Assembly (NCBI GenBank): GCA_902774125.1
Contig: CACYHD010000005.1
Coordinates: 1-64,000 of the forward strand
Direction of reading: 5' to 3'
Source of the DNA: an uncultured Lachnospiraceae bacterium
GTDB taxonomy: Bacteria > Bacillota > Clostridia > Lachnospirales > Lachnospiraceae
DNA: 64,000 bases
The notes beneath the pieces were generated by a model. It was not told the DNA's origin and searched no databases. It saw only the letters and a list, made by a program, of their open reading frames with translations. The position numbers and the translations under genes were made by a program. Of the stretch, positions 1 through 9,003 are shown piece by piece; within the stretch, counting starts at the first letter, position 1, and the number at the start of each line of letters is the position of its first letter.

Positions 1-50
1 GCTCTTCTCCCTTCTCGTATGTATTTTCAATTTTTGACCATTCAAGCTTT

Positions 51-86
51 TGCATACGAGAAGGCCAAAGTGCCTTCTCGTATGCA
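51..86 (+). terminator. perfect 15-bp inverted repeat, terminator-like
   Basis: Two perfect 15-bp arms (51-65 and 72-86) are separated by a 6-nt loop and followed on the + strand by TTTT. It would suit the end of a + strand gene lying left of the window. A partial copy of the right arm (CTTCTCGTATG) also lies at 11-21, so the arm is repeated and may belong to a second hairpin whose other arm is outside the window. Confidence 0.5.
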
Positions 87-126
87 TTTTCATCGTTCTA
101 GAACACAGAAAAGTGCGAGGGCTAAC

Positions 127-152
127 AAAAAAGCTCGGGCGCATGCCCAGGC
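127..152 (-). terminator. second (distal) terminator after pgi
   Basis: Read on the minus strand, an 8-bp GC-rich stem with one mismatch and a 4-nt loop (arms 145-152 and 133-140) is followed by six T. It lies about 45 bp beyond the proximal pgi terminator and looks like a backup copy of it. Confidence 0.55.
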
Positions 153-195
153 TTCCCAGAAAAGCGCCCACACAAAAAAAGCTCAGCGCGCCCAC

Positions 196-222
196 AAAAA
201 AAGCCCGGGCACGCGCCCGAGC
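196..222 (-). terminator. proximal intrinsic terminator of pgi
   Basis: On the minus strand GCTCGGGC, loop GCGT, GCCCGGGC is followed by seven T. The 8-bp stem is very GC-rich for this AT-rich genome. It begins 25 bp after the pgi stop codon. Confidence 0.8.
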
Positions 223-246
223 TTCAATATCTTTTCTAAAACTATA

Positions 247-1593
247 TTATAGTCTCTTTAGTAATTCTTCTGTCTTGTCTTCGTAACCTGGCTTGCCAAG
301 TAGTGCGAACATGTTAGCCTTGTAGCTTTCTACACCTGGCTGGTTGAATGGGTTAACACCTAGCATGTAACCACTAACGCCACAAGCGAACTCGTACATG
401 TAGAATAACTGTCCTAGACTGAATTCATCCTGTGCAGGAATGTTAATCATGAAGTTAGCAACATCACCGTCTGTGTGAGCTAGAATTGTACCCTTCATAG
501 CTGACTTGTTAACGAAGTCCATGTCCTTGCCAGCTAGGTAGTTAAGACCATCAATGTTTTCTGGATCTTCACCGATTGTGATTGAGCTCTGTGGCTCTTC
601 TACGTTGATAACTGTCTCGAACATAATTCTTGAACCGTCCTGGATGAACTGTCCTAGTGAATGAAGATCTGTTGTTAGATCAACTGCTGCAGGGAAAATA
701 CCCTTTCTATCTTTACCTTCACTCTCGCCGTAAAGCTGTTTCCACCATTCAGCTACATAGTGTAGGCTTGGCTCGTAGTTAGCTGTGATTTCTACTGACT
801 TACCCTTGCCTAGCATTACGTTTCTTGCTGCTGCATAAAGCATAGCATCATTTTCCATAGATGGTGTGTTAAGTGCTAGCTCTCTACCACTCTGTGCACC
901 TTCCATTAGCTTGTCGATGTCAGCACCTGAAACAGCGATTGGAAGTAGACCTACTGCTGTAAGAACTGAGAATCTACCACCTACGTTATCAGGAACTACG
1001 AAGCTCTCATAACCTTCTGCTGTAGCTAGGTCCTTAAGAGCACCCTTGTTAGCATCAGTTGTAGCATAAATTCTCTTAGCTGCTTCTTCCTTACCATATT
1101 TCTTTTCAAGCTTGTCTTTGAAAATTCTAAAAGCGATAGCTGGCTCTGTTGTTGTACCAGACTTTGAAATAATATTAACTGAGAAATCTCTATCACCAAC
1201 AACGTCAAGTAATGCGTTTAGGTATGAAGAACTGATGTTGTTACCTGCATAGTAGATTTCTGGAGTTTTTCTAATTGACTTAGGAGCATTGTTATAAAAA
1301 TCATGTCTCAAAAACTCGATTGCTGCTCTAGCACCAAGGTAAGAACCACCGATACCGATTACAACCAAAACATCTGAATCGTTTTTGATTTTTTCAGCTG
1401 CCTCTTTGATTCTAGCAAACTCTTCCTTGTCGTAGTCAACTGGAAGGTCTACCCAACCAAGAAAGTCATTGCCTTCTCCTGTTCCTTCTACCAATGTCTT
1501 CTTAGCTTCTTCAGCTTTTGGCATAATTGCTTTGATATCATCTTCTGAAACAAAGCTTGCTGCCTTAGAATAATCAAAACTTACTTTACTCAT
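247..1593 (-). CDS. pgi: glucose-6-phosphate isomerase
   Basis: It interconverts glucose 6-phosphate and fructose 6-phosphate in the cytoplasm (glycolysis and sugar-nucleotide supply). The 448-residue product has the usual length for the Firmicutes form. Visible family motifs are [12 protein letters not shown] near residue 80, [25 protein letters not shown] and a C-terminal [11 protein letters not shown] signature. I start it at ATG 1593 and not at ATG 1608, because the upstream ATG is part of the Shine-Dalgarno stretch (ATGGAGGAAAAAG) that correctly precedes ATG 1593. Two GC-rich terminators follow. It is the last minus-strand gene before the window edge and is probably its own unit. Confidence 0.95.
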   Translation of the reverse strand: MSKVSFDYSKAASFVSEDDIKAIMPKAEEAKKTLVEGTGEGNDFLGWVDLPVDYDKEEFARIKEAAEKIKNDSDVLVVIGIGGSYLGARAAIEFLRHDFYNNAPKSIRKTPEIYYAGNNISSSYLNALLDVVGDRDFSVNIISKSGTTTEPAIAFRIFKDKLEKKYGKEEAAKRIYATTDANKGALKDLATAEGYESFVVPDNVGGRFSVLTAVGLLPIAVSGADIDKLMEGAQSGRELALNTPSMENDAMLYAAARNVMLGKGKSVEITANYEPSLHYVAEWWKQLYGESEGKDRKGIFPAAVDLTTDLHSLGQFIQDGSRIMFETVINVEEPQSSITIGEDPENIDGLNYLAGKDMDFVNKSAMKGTILAHTDGDVANFMINIPAQDEFSLGQLFYMYEFACGVSGYMLGVNPFNQPGVESYKANMFALLGKPGYEDKTEELLKRL

Positions 1594-1687
1594 CTCTTTT
1601 TCCTCCATGTTTATGATTAAATTGATTTATTAGTATGGAATAACTAACTTGATTTTTCATCTAATAGATTTCCATTAATTACTATAA

Positions 1688-1945
1688 TTATTCGCTGATT
1701 GCTTCCTCTAGTCCTTTGGCTAGCTGGTCTGGACAAGATGTTCCTCTGCCCTGGCAATCAATATTTTTCATTCGCTTGATAGCTTCATGCACGTCCATTC
1801 CCTCAACAAGTGCAGCAACACCCTGAGTATTTCCGTGACATCCACCTTCGAACTTAACATTTGTTACTTTGTCATCAACTATATCGAATCTCACTGCTCT
1901 TGAGCAAGTTCCAACATTAGCATGTCTGATTCCTTCTTTTGTCAT
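1688..1945 (-). CDS. TSCPD domain protein (TIGR03905-like)
   Basis: This 85-residue protein carries the TSCPD signature (GRGTSCPDQLAKGL) near the C terminus and a GGCHGNTQG segment with conserved cysteines at about residues 14, 36 and 67, suggesting a metal- or thiol-binding fold. TSCPD domains occur alone and at the end of some ribonucleotide reductases; the biochemical role of the stand-alone form is not known to me. It lies 12 bp downstream of the exporter ATPase gene on the same strand, so it may share its transcript. The start has a GAGG ribosome binding site. Confidence 0.8.
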   Translation of the reverse strand: MTKEGIRHANVGTCSRAVRFDIVDDKVTNVKFEGGCHGNTQGVAALVEGMDVHEAIKRMKNIDCQGRGTSCPDQLAKGLEEAISE

Positions 1946-1957
1946 CTCTATACCTCA

Positions 1958-2701
1958 CTATTCATTTAACATTGCGTCGTATACTTCTGCCACTTCGCCG
2001 ATATCACCCTGAGCGATAATCTCACCGTGCTCTAGAAGAATCGCTTTGTTACACAATCTCTTAACCTGTTCCAAACTATGTGAGACAAAAAGAACAGTAA
2101 CGCCGTGGTCGAACATTCCCTTCATCTTCTTCTCACACTTCTTTCTGAACTTGGCATCACCAACTGACAACACCTCATCAAGAATTAGAATTTCTGGCTC
2201 TACTACAGTTGCAATAGAAAAACCAAGTCTGGCCTTCATACCCGAAGAGTAATTCTTAATAGGAACATCAATAAAATCTCCCAACTCAGAAAACTCAAGA
2301 ATTTCTTCGTACTTAGACTCAAGAAACTCTCTAGAAAAACCAAGCACTGAACCGTAAAGATAGATGTTTTCTCTACCTGTGTAGTTAGGATCAAAACCAG
2401 CTCCCAGCTCGATCATAGGTGCCATGTGCCCGTTACGAGTAACAGATCCTGTTGTAGGCTTGTACACGCCCGCAATAATTTTGAGCAATGTAGACTTACC
2501 CGCGCCGTTGAGACCGAGTATGCCCAATCTGTCACCTTTTTCTAGTTCAAAATTAATATTTTTAAGAGCCCAAAACTCATTGAATCTGATTTTTTGACCC
2601 TTGATTTTTTTGATTAATAACTCCTTAAGGTTATCAACATTCTCTTTGCTCAAGTTAAAAAGAATACTAACATCCTTAACTTTTAAAACTTTGTTAGCCA
2701 T
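1958..2701 (-). CDS. ABC transporter ATP-binding protein, polysaccharide/teichoic acid export (TagH-like)
   Basis: The 247-residue ATPase has Walker A GLNGAGKST, signature NYSSGMKARLGFS, Walker B ILILDEVLSVGD and the switch His in LFVSHS. The N-terminal sequence before the P-loop, with a long insertion ending in FWALKNINFELEKG, is typical of the Wzt/TagH/RfbE export subfamily. It has only the ATPase domain and lacks the C-terminal carbohydrate-binding extension of some Wzt proteins. With the membrane gene 8 bp upstream it should form a two-component exporter that flips the lipid-linked wall polymer. Confidence 0.9.
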   Translation of the reverse strand: MANKVLKVKDVSILFNLSKENVDNLKELLIKKIKGQKIRFNEFWALKNINFELEKGDRLGILGLNGAGKSTLLKIIAGVYKPTTGSVTRNGHMAPMIELGAGFDPNYTGRENIYLYGSVLGFSREFLESKYEEILEFSELGDFIDVPIKNYSSGMKARLGFSIATVVEPEILILDEVLSVGDAKFRKKCEKKMKGMFDHGVTVLFVSHSLEQVKRLCNKAILLEHGEIIAQGDIGEVAEVYDAMLNE

Positions 2702-2709
2702 CTTTCCTC

Positions 2710-3510
2710 CTAGATATGCAATATGAACTTATCCTGGTTCTTTTTGAATATAAAAATACCAAAAGCTAATGCAACAACACTAAATACCATAGAATATAGC
2801 ATCATAGTTAAGTTAGAAATGCCGTAGCTGTAATGAGTAAAGATTGACCCCTGCTCCATTAGTGCACATCTGAAGTTACTAATAATGCAATACAATGGGT
2901 TAATCATAATTAAGCTTCTTGCCTGACCGATACCATCTATATAATAGAAGATAGCCGAACAGTACATAATAAGCATTAGCATTACATCCCACAAATATTC
3001 TAGGTCTCTAAAGAATACACAAACTGTTGATAGTATCAATCCCGCTGCTATGCTCATCACGAACAAAATAATCAACGGAATAAACACTTCAATAATATGC
3101 CATGTAAAGTGTACTCCCAAAACAATTGAAGTCAAAGCCAATATGATTAGCGATAGCAAAAACAAAATGTAGTTGTACAAAACACTAGACAATGGATACA
3201 AGTACTTAGGTACGTATACCTTTTTGATCATCGCCTGGTTAGATCGAATAGATCTCATCGCTATCTTTGTTGAACTTGAGAAGCAGCTGTATATAAGTCT
3301 ACCACTCAAGATATAAACAGGATAAAGGGCTCCGCCTCTTCCCAACAAACTACCGAACACGAACCACAATACTAATGTAGTTAAAAGTGGTTCTAGTAAT
3401 GTCCATACAAGACCCAAGTAAGATCTTCTGTATTTTAGTTTGATACCTTTTATAACAAGCTCCCTTAAGAGATATCTATATCTCAAGAAGCCGTCCCAAT
3501 ATTTTTTCAT
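2710..3510 (-). CDS. ABC-2 type polysaccharide/teichoic acid export permease (TagG-like)
   Basis: The 266-residue product has about six hydrophobic segments and the ABC-2 export fold. It opens with a cytoplasmic stretch ending in KLKYRRSYLGLVWTLLEPLL, a characteristic N-terminal signature of the Wzm/TagG permeases. It precedes the TagH-like ATPase on the same transcript and is the membrane half of the exporter. A good ribosome binding site (GGAGG) lies 4 nt before ATG 3510. Confidence 0.9.
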   Translation of the reverse strand: MKKYWDGFLRYRYLLRELVIKGIKLKYRRSYLGLVWTLLEPLLTTLVLWFVFGSLLGRGGALYPVYILSGRLIYSCFSSSTKIAMRSIRSNQAMIKKVYVPKYLYPLSSVLYNYILFLLSLIILALTSIVLGVHFTWHIIEVFIPLIILFVMSIAAGLILSTVCVFFRDLEYLWDVMLMLIMYCSAIFYYIDGIGQARSLIMINPLYCIISNFRCALMEQGSIFTHYSYGISNLTMMLYSMVFSVVALAFGIFIFKKNQDKFILHI

Positions 3511-3565
3511 AACACCTCCGCGCTATACACATAGGTCTTAGACCAGGCTATCATCTTTTCTGAAG

Positions 3566-3604
3566 ACGCCTGTCACGTAACTATATTTAACGCCTGTCAC
3601 GTAA
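3566..3604. repeat. two 15-bp direct repeats upstream of the exporter genes
   Basis: ACGCCTGTCACGTAA occurs at 3566-3580 and again, identical, at 3590-3604, 24 bp apart start to start. The pair lies in the 162-bp gap between the GT2-TagF gene and the exporter operon. Repeated sites with this spacing suit a regulator binding two positions on nearly the same face of the helix; that is inference. Confidence 0.5.
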
Positions 3605-3672
3605 TTGTCCTGCGCAAAAACTATTATTACGCCATTAAAATTATATATTATTAGTTTACAATGTCAATAGAT

Positions 3673-5880
3673 TTATAGCGCATCCGCAAATACTTCCTCT
3701 ACAACTCTTTGAGCCGCATGACCGTCATCTATGCAACAATATGTGTCGTAGAACTGCTGGTAACGCTCTTTGTAATCTGCCTCAATCTGATCAATGTTTT
3801 TAATAGCTTCAACTACGTCATCGTTAGTTAGAAGTATAGGACCAGGAAGATCCTTTTCCATATCAAGATAGAAGCCTCTAAGCACATCGCGATATTTTTC
3901 TATATCGTATGCGTAATAAAGAATTGGTCTCTCCAGATTAGCATAGTCAAAAAATACTGATGAGTAATCTGTAATCAAAATATCCGAAACCAAATACAAA
4001 TCTGTAATATCATCATAAGTACAACCGTTAATTGTAAAGTCGCCGTACTTATCTAGATCCATCTTTTCTACAACGAAGTAGTGAAGTCTCAACAACACAA
4101 CGTACTCGTCGCCAAACTCTTTTTTCAATCTATCTAGATCCAGCGCCAAGTCAAAGCCATACTGACCAGCCTCGTAGAAGTTGTCATCTCTCCAAGTTGG
4201 AGCATAAAGTATAACCTTCTTGTCTAGAGGAATGCCAAGCTTCTTCTTAATCGCGATAGCCTCCTCTTCCTTGTTAGGACTATATAGTGGATCGTTAGCA
4301 GGATAACCTGCCTCCAATATTTTTTCTTTTTCGAATCTAAAACAGCTCTGGAACTTTTCAGTAGAAAACGGATTGTCAGAAAGTAGATAATCCCATTCTC
4401 TTGTTTGCTTGAAAACAATGTTTTTGTATTCCGGATTAGCTGAATGCACATCATCCATGTCAAAAACAAGTCTCTTAAGCGGAGTTCCGTGCCATGTTGC
4501 TAGCATGATTGTCTCTTCACGTCTAGGAACACTAAGTGGCTGTCTCATATTGTTAACCCAATATTTACTTCTATTCATATAGTAGTAATATCTTATTCCG
4601 AAACGCTTGCAAGTTACATGCTTGCCTGGAATCTTAACGCCTCGTCTATCAACAACCCATATACATTTGAACTTGTTAGGATAATTCTCCTGCAAGTACT
4701 TGTAAATATACTTAGGCTGACCGGAGCAGTTTCTTCCCATAAAACTTTCAAAAACAATCCAGTCATTTCTTGTCTTGAATCTGGAGAAAACATAAATAGT
4801 AATAGTCTTGTTGAAGACTCTTCTATTAGTAAGCATCTTCTTCCATTTTCTTCTGAATAAAACTTTAATACCCTTCTTATATGTATAGTCGATATCACCA
4901 AGGCCGCAAGCCTTAATCATATTTTTTTCAAGACGGTTAAAGTTCTTGTGTGTGATAGCCTTCATATTTATTTCCTTGGCTCTCACACTTATTCCCTGAT
5001 AATATTCGTTAGGCCATACGTCATTCCACTCTTCCTTAGGATTTCTAATCTTGCGTAGGAATGGCTTAACAATGAACTTACCGAGAATTACATTGAGATG
5101 ATCCTTAAGCTCCTTGTCGCCCTTGGCCGCAATCATTGCGTTGTCATAAGCGACAAAATAGTTAGGCATTGTTATCTCTTTGGCTATCTGGTTGAGAGAA
5201 GGATTTTCGTTTTTGTCGTTGTGACTTCTCTTAACATAAATCGCCTCTGCGCATGACTTGGCCGCTCTGATCTTAGTCAAAAGTCCGACCAAAACTTTGG
5301 CATCTGCAAAATAAAACTGCTCGTTGTTAAAGCTAATGTTATGCTCGATGAACAGAGACTTGCGATAAATTGCTCCTAGTACAGATAGCTTTTCCAATCT
5401 CTTGTATTTGAAAAACATATACTCTCGCACATCGTCAAAGTTGTACTGAGAAATAGTCTCTTCGATTTCGTCTTCGTTTTCTTCCTGCTCCTGCTGCGCC
5501 TTGTTGAACGCACTCTTCTGGAACCATGTATGTCTGAACTGAGAATAAACCATATCTGTTTTCTCATCAAACTTCTCCATCATTGAAGCAAGATAATCAG
5601 GTGTTAGGTAGTCATCGTTATCCAAAAACATAACATACTCGCCGCCCGCCTTGCTAAGTCCAAGGTTTCTTGCTGCACTTACACCTTCTGCATCTTCAAG
5701 CTGATAAAGCTTAAGATTAATTGAGTCCTTCACACTGTTGATCAGATCAGTTAGATCATCCTCTGTGTGGTCTAGAACCAATATTGTTTCTATATCATCA
5801 TAGTTTTGCTCTGCGATACTCTCAAGACAGTCTTTAATATAGTGAGTGTTTCTCTTGTGAGTCACAATAATACTTATCAT
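3673..5880 (-). CDS. GT2 glycosyltransferase fused to CDP-glycerol glycerophosphotransferase (TagF-like)
   Basis: This 735-residue protein joins two enzymes. Residues 1 to about 240 form a GT-A glycosyltransferase (start MISIIVTHKRN, then DNDDYLTPDYL with the DxD-type acidic motif). Residues about 360-735 form a TagB/TagF-like glycerophosphotransferase with YKYLQENYP, WHGTPLKR, YAPTWRD and ITDYSSVFFDY. It should add a sugar and glycerol phosphate units to a lipid-linked polymer on the inner face of the membrane. Such fusions are known in Gram-positive teichoic acid and capsule loci. It lies between tagD and the exporter genes. Confidence 0.88.
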   Translation of the reverse strand: MISIIVTHKRNTHYIKDCLESIAEQNYDDIETILVLDHTEDDLTDLINSVKDSINLKLYQLEDAEGVSAARNLGLSKAGGEYVMFLDNDDYLTPDYLASMMEKFDEKTDMVYSQFRHTWFQKSAFNKAQQEQEENEDEIEETISQYNFDDVREYMFFKYKRLEKLSVLGAIYRKSLFIEHNISFNNEQFYFADAKVLVGLLTKIRAAKSCAEAIYVKRSHNDKNENPSLNQIAKEITMPNYFVAYDNAMIAAKGDKELKDHLNVILGKFIVKPFLRKIRNPKEEWNDVWPNEYYQGISVRAKEINMKAITHKNFNRLEKNMIKACGLGDIDYTYKKGIKVLFRRKWKKMLTNRRVFNKTITIYVFSRFKTRNDWIVFESFMGRNCSGQPKYIYKYLQENYPNKFKCIWVVDRRGVKIPGKHVTCKRFGIRYYYYMNRSKYWVNNMRQPLSVPRREETIMLATWHGTPLKRLVFDMDDVHSANPEYKNIVFKQTREWDYLLSDNPFSTEKFQSCFRFEKEKILEAGYPANDPLYSPNKEEEAIAIKKKLGIPLDKKVILYAPTWRDDNFYEAGQYGFDLALDLDRLKKEFGDEYVVLLRLHYFVVEKMDLDKYGDFTINGCTYDDITDLYLVSDILITDYSSVFFDYANLERPILYYAYDIEKYRDVLRGFYLDMEKDLPGPILLTNDDVVEAIKNIDQIEADYKERYQQFYDTYCCIDDGHAAQRVVEEVFADAL

Positions 5881-5940
5881 ATAAACTCCTCATGCGAATA
5901 ATGATTAGCAGTACCTCTGTTAATAATCTGCTGCAAGTTT

Positions 5941-6333
5941 TTATTTCTTGTTAAGATCTTCCTTGATCTGAGTTGTTGAGATACCTTCTGTTCTAGGCAA
6001 GTAAACAACCTCGCAGTAATCCTTCAAAAAGTCGAACTTACCTTCCCAGTCGTTGCCCATTACAAAAACGTCTACATCATTATCAACTACATCACTTATT
6101 TTTTGATCCCAGTTCTCTTCTGGCAAAACTTCATCAACGTACTTGATTGCTTCCAAAACAGCTTTTCTCTCTTCATAAGTGAAGTAACACTTCTTCTGTT
6201 TTTCGTTCCAGTTGAATTCGTCTGTTGACATTACTACGATCAAATAGTCGCCGAGAGCCTTAGCTCTTCTTAGCAAATTGATGTGTCCGTAATGTAGCAT
6301 ATCAAAAGTTCCATAAGTAATTACTTTCTTCAT
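5941..6333 (-). CDS. tagD: glycerol-3-phosphate cytidylyltransferase
   Basis: It makes CDP-glycerol from CTP and glycerol 3-phosphate, the donor for all the glycerophosphotransferases in this locus. The protein begins MKKVITYGTFDMLHYGHIN with the nucleotidylyltransferase HxGH motif and ends with the RTEGISTTQIK motif. I chose ATG 6333, giving 130 residues, the usual TagD length; a longer reading from 6411 adds 26 residues with no family similarity. The ribosome binding site is weak. It is divergent from the next CDP-glycerol transferase gene. Confidence 0.93.
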   Translation of the reverse strand: MKKVITYGTFDMLHYGHINLLRRAKALGDYLIVVMSTDEFNWNEKQKKCYFTYEERKAVLEAIKYVDEVLPEENWDQKISDVVDNDVDVFVMGNDWEGKFDFLKDYCEVVYLPRTEGISTTQIKEDLNKK

Positions 6334-6555
6334 TTCAATTCTCTTATAATCCAATGCAAGCTCGCACCGGATTATTCCTTTCTTTTTTATAGCATGCGTC
6401 ATTCGGCACATACCTTTCTTTATTATAGTATATTCTAATCTGAATAGTCAACGAAACCAAATTATGATAAAATAATACCGAATATGTCACGTGGAACTAT
6501 TATCGTTCCGTGCATATCGATAAACATATATTTTTAAGTACATTGGAGTATTACT

Positions 6556-7746
6556 ATGGCAGTTATCAAAGGAAAAATAATGAAGGTTTTGGCTTTTTTT
6601 GTCAAACAGCTATGTAGATTTTTTAGATTCAATCCCAAGGTCGTTTTGTTCGAGAGCAGTCTTTTCAGGAACTACACCGGCAACCCTCGATACATTTACG
6701 AGCAAATGGTTGCGGAGGGCTTGGACGAGAAGTTCGACATTTACTGGATAGCCAAGGACCCTTCAACAATTAACAAGGATATTATTCCTGGCAAGTTCAA
6801 TATATGTAAGTACAAGACTTTTCAGTTTTATAAACTTTTTTCGTCTGCTGCTTTTATCGTTTCTGACAGCAGACTTCCTAAGTACTTGTACAAAAACAAA
6901 AAAACAACATACATCCAAACATGGCACGGCACTCCTCTTAAGAAGCTTGCCTTGGATATGAAGACATTAGACATGGGTGGTAGCAACGACATCAAAACTT
7001 ACCACAAAAACTTTAAGAAGAGTTCCTCAATGTGGGACTACTTCATTTCACAAAACCCATTTTCTACAGAGACTTTCCGAAGATGTTTTGCCTACGATGG
7101 CGAGTTTTTGGAAATCGGTTATCCTCGCAACGACAAGTTGATCAACACAACGCCGAGCGACATCTATTCTCTCAAGCGTCAGATGGGATTGCCACTCAAC
7201 AAAAAAATAATTCTTTACGCTCCAACATGGAGAGACAATCAGTTTTATAAGCAGGGCGAATACAAGTTTGCCAACCAGGTAGACTTCGATGCATTGCGCG
7301 ATGCACTTGAAGATGAGTACGTTATGATCGTTAAGTATCATTACCTCATCAAAGATTCTGTTGACTGGAGTAAGTACGAAGGCTTCGTTTATCAGTACGG
7401 CGAAGAATATGATATTGCTAATCTTTATCTTGTTTCGGATATGCTCATAACTGACTACTCATCTGTAATGTTCGATTATAGCGTTCTCAACAGACCGCTT
7501 GTATTCTTCACATACGACTTGGAAGAATATATGAATGACCTTCGCGGCTTCTACTTTGACTTCAAAGAAGAGGCACCTGGTCCAATCGTTCTAACTAACG
7601 ACGATCTAATCGATGCCATACTCAACTATGACGAATCACAGTGGAAGGAAAAATACACCAAGTTCCACAACAAGTACAATCCGCTAGATGACGGACAGGC
7701 GTCAGCCAAGGTTGTAGAACTAATCAAAAACAAAGCAAACTTATAA
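6556..7746 (+). CDS. CDP-glycerol glycerophosphotransferase family protein
   Basis: The 396-residue protein has the TagB/TagF catalytic region: WHGTPLKKLALDM near residue 125, YAPTWRDNQFY, and ITDYSSVMFDYSVLNRP, with His and Asp residues expected for glycerol-phosphate transfer. A short N-terminal hydrophobic or amphipathic stretch (KVLAFFVKQLCRFFRF) would attach it to the membrane. It is one of four such domains in 7 kb, so the polymer probably contains several distinct glycerol-phosphate linkages or primers. GGAG lies 8 nt before ATG 6556. It is transcribed apart from the other polymer genes. Confidence 0.9.
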   Translation: MAVIKGKIMKVLAFFVKQLCRFFRFNPKVVLFESSLFRNYTGNPRYIYEQMVAEGLDEKFDIYWIAKDPSTINKDIIPGKFNICKYKTFQFYKLFSSAAFIVSDSRLPKYLYKNKKTTYIQTWHGTPLKKLALDMKTLDMGGSNDIKTYHKNFKKSSSMWDYFISQNPFSTETFRRCFAYDGEFLEIGYPRNDKLINTTPSDIYSLKRQMGLPLNKKIILYAPTWRDNQFYKQGEYKFANQVDFDALRDALEDEYVMIVKYHYLIKDSVDWSKYEGFVYQYGEEYDIANLYLVSDMLITDYSSVMFDYSVLNRPLVFFTYDLEEYMNDLRGFYFDFKEEAPGPIVLTNDDLIDAILNYDESQWKEKYTKFHNKYNPLDDGQASAKVVELIKNKANL

Positions 7747-7808
7747 TCAAAAACATATTTGCAAACAAAAACATATTTGCAATCAAAAACATATTTACAA
7801 ACAAAAAC
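7745..7808. repeat. 18-bp tandem repeat, about 3.5 units
   Basis: The unit AATCAAAAACATATTTGC is repeated three times with one or two changes per copy, then decays into a partial unit just before a terminator. It lies between two convergent genes and is only A-rich spacer; no coding potential is likely. Confidence 0.75.
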
Positions 7809-7810
7809 AA

Positions 7811-7838
7811 AGCTACCGCGTAACAACGGTAGCTTTTT
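7811..7838. terminator. bidirectional terminator between convergent transferase genes
   Basis: AGCTACCG and CGGTAGCT form an 8-bp stem with an 8-nt loop. The + strand has TTTT after the stem and the minus strand has an interrupted T-run (TTTGTTTTTG), so it can stop both genes. Confidence 0.8.
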
Positions 7839-7840
7839 CA

Positions 7841-8986
7841 TTAAAGTCCTATTCTCTCAATTATTGTCCGTGCACAATGTCCATTGTCCAAGTAATTGAA
7901 CTTGGCATTAAATGCATCATACTTATCTTGCCATTCTTTATTGCCATTATTTATCATTTGGACCAATTCATCTTGCGTCCTAGCAACAGGTCCCGGCAGC
8001 TCTTCCTCGCCAATATAAAAATCTCGCGCATTAGTTTTGTAATCATCTGAGTCGTACATATAAAAATAAATAGGTCGATGCAGATTAGCATAGTCAAAAA
8101 ATACCGACGAATAATCTGTGACAAGAATATCACTTGCTATGTATAACTCGTTGACATTCTCATATGAAGAAACATTGAAAACGAACCCTTCATACTTACT
8201 TACATTGAGCTGCTTAGCAACAAAGTAATGAGCTCTAAAAAGCACAACATAATCATCGCCAATTTGCTCTCTCAATTTATCCCAATCCAATCCATCAGCA
8301 TTGGAATATCCGCCAACCTCTGAGTGCTTGTTGTCTCTGAATGTCGGTGCATATAATATCACCTTTTTATCAGCTGGAATGCCTAGCTGCTTTTTGATTT
8401 GTTCCACGTCCCCAGTGCGACTTTGCAATTCGTCATTTCTCGCATAGCCTGTCTCTAGCACGATATCCTCTTTGCCCAGCTGATCCAGCCCAAAAGCAGA
8501 AATCAACTTTTCTGTACAATACTTAGAAGGGGAAATCATATATGAAAATTTTTGTGCCTCGTTTTTGTAATTGAGCGGGCTTGTCGGTACATCCATTCCA
8601 ATTTTTTTGAGCGGTGTTCCATGCCATGTCTGCACAAAAATCTGCTCAGCCTTAGGCTTGAGAAATGGTCTCACATTGGAGTTAAAAATCCAATATTTAG
8701 CTCTGCCTAGCGCTCTGTAATAACCCCAGCTTTCGTATTTAACTGTGCTTGCACCTTCCACCTTTTTGTTTGAGTCCCTGAACGACCATATCAAAGTGTA
8801 GTTCTTGTTTTTGGCGTCCCTCAACTCCTCAAAAATTGCGCGCGGATTGCAAGCGTAGCTTCTTCCCTGGAAACTTTCAAAAACAACCGTTTCTGATTCC
8901 ACAGATGTTGTCGCAAAGGCTAGTTTACATAATATTCTTTTGTATAGGAGCATTATAGCTCTTAAAATATTTCTTACTATTTTCAT
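7841..8986 (-). CDS. CDP-glycerol glycerophosphotransferase family protein
   Basis: The 381-residue protein has WHGTPLKKIGMD, YAPTFRDNKH and VTDYSSVFFDYANLHRP, the three conserved blocks of the TagB/TagF family. An N-terminal hydrophobic/basic stretch (AIMLLYKRILCKLAF) suggests peripheral membrane binding. It is the last gene of the minus-strand series that begins with the sugar-phosphate transferase (12323) and runs with gaps of 2-17 bp, so it is almost certainly co-transcribed with it. Which glycerol-phosphate step it performs cannot be told from sequence. Confidence 0.9.
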   Translation of the reverse strand: MKIVRNILRAIMLLYKRILCKLAFATTSVESETVVFESFQGRSYACNPRAIFEELRDAKNKNYTLIWSFRDSNKKVEGASTVKYESWGYYRALGRAKYWIFNSNVRPFLKPKAEQIFVQTWHGTPLKKIGMDVPTSPLNYKNEAQKFSYMISPSKYCTEKLISAFGLDQLGKEDIVLETGYARNDELQSRTGDVEQIKKQLGIPADKKVILYAPTFRDNKHSEVGGYSNADGLDWDKLREQIGDDYVVLFRAHYFVAKQLNVSKYEGFVFNVSSYENVNELYIASDILVTDYSSVFFDYANLHRPIYFYMYDSDDYKTNARDFYIGEEELPGPVARTQDELVQMINNGNKEWQDKYDAFNAKFNYLDNGHCARTIIERIGL

Positions 8987-9003
8987 ATCTAATTCCTATA
9001 CAG

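Noticed and set aside
7626-7841. Minus-strand frame with repeated CKYVF units
   Set aside because: It is produced by the 18-bp tandem repeat in the gap between convergent genes and overlaps a real gene.
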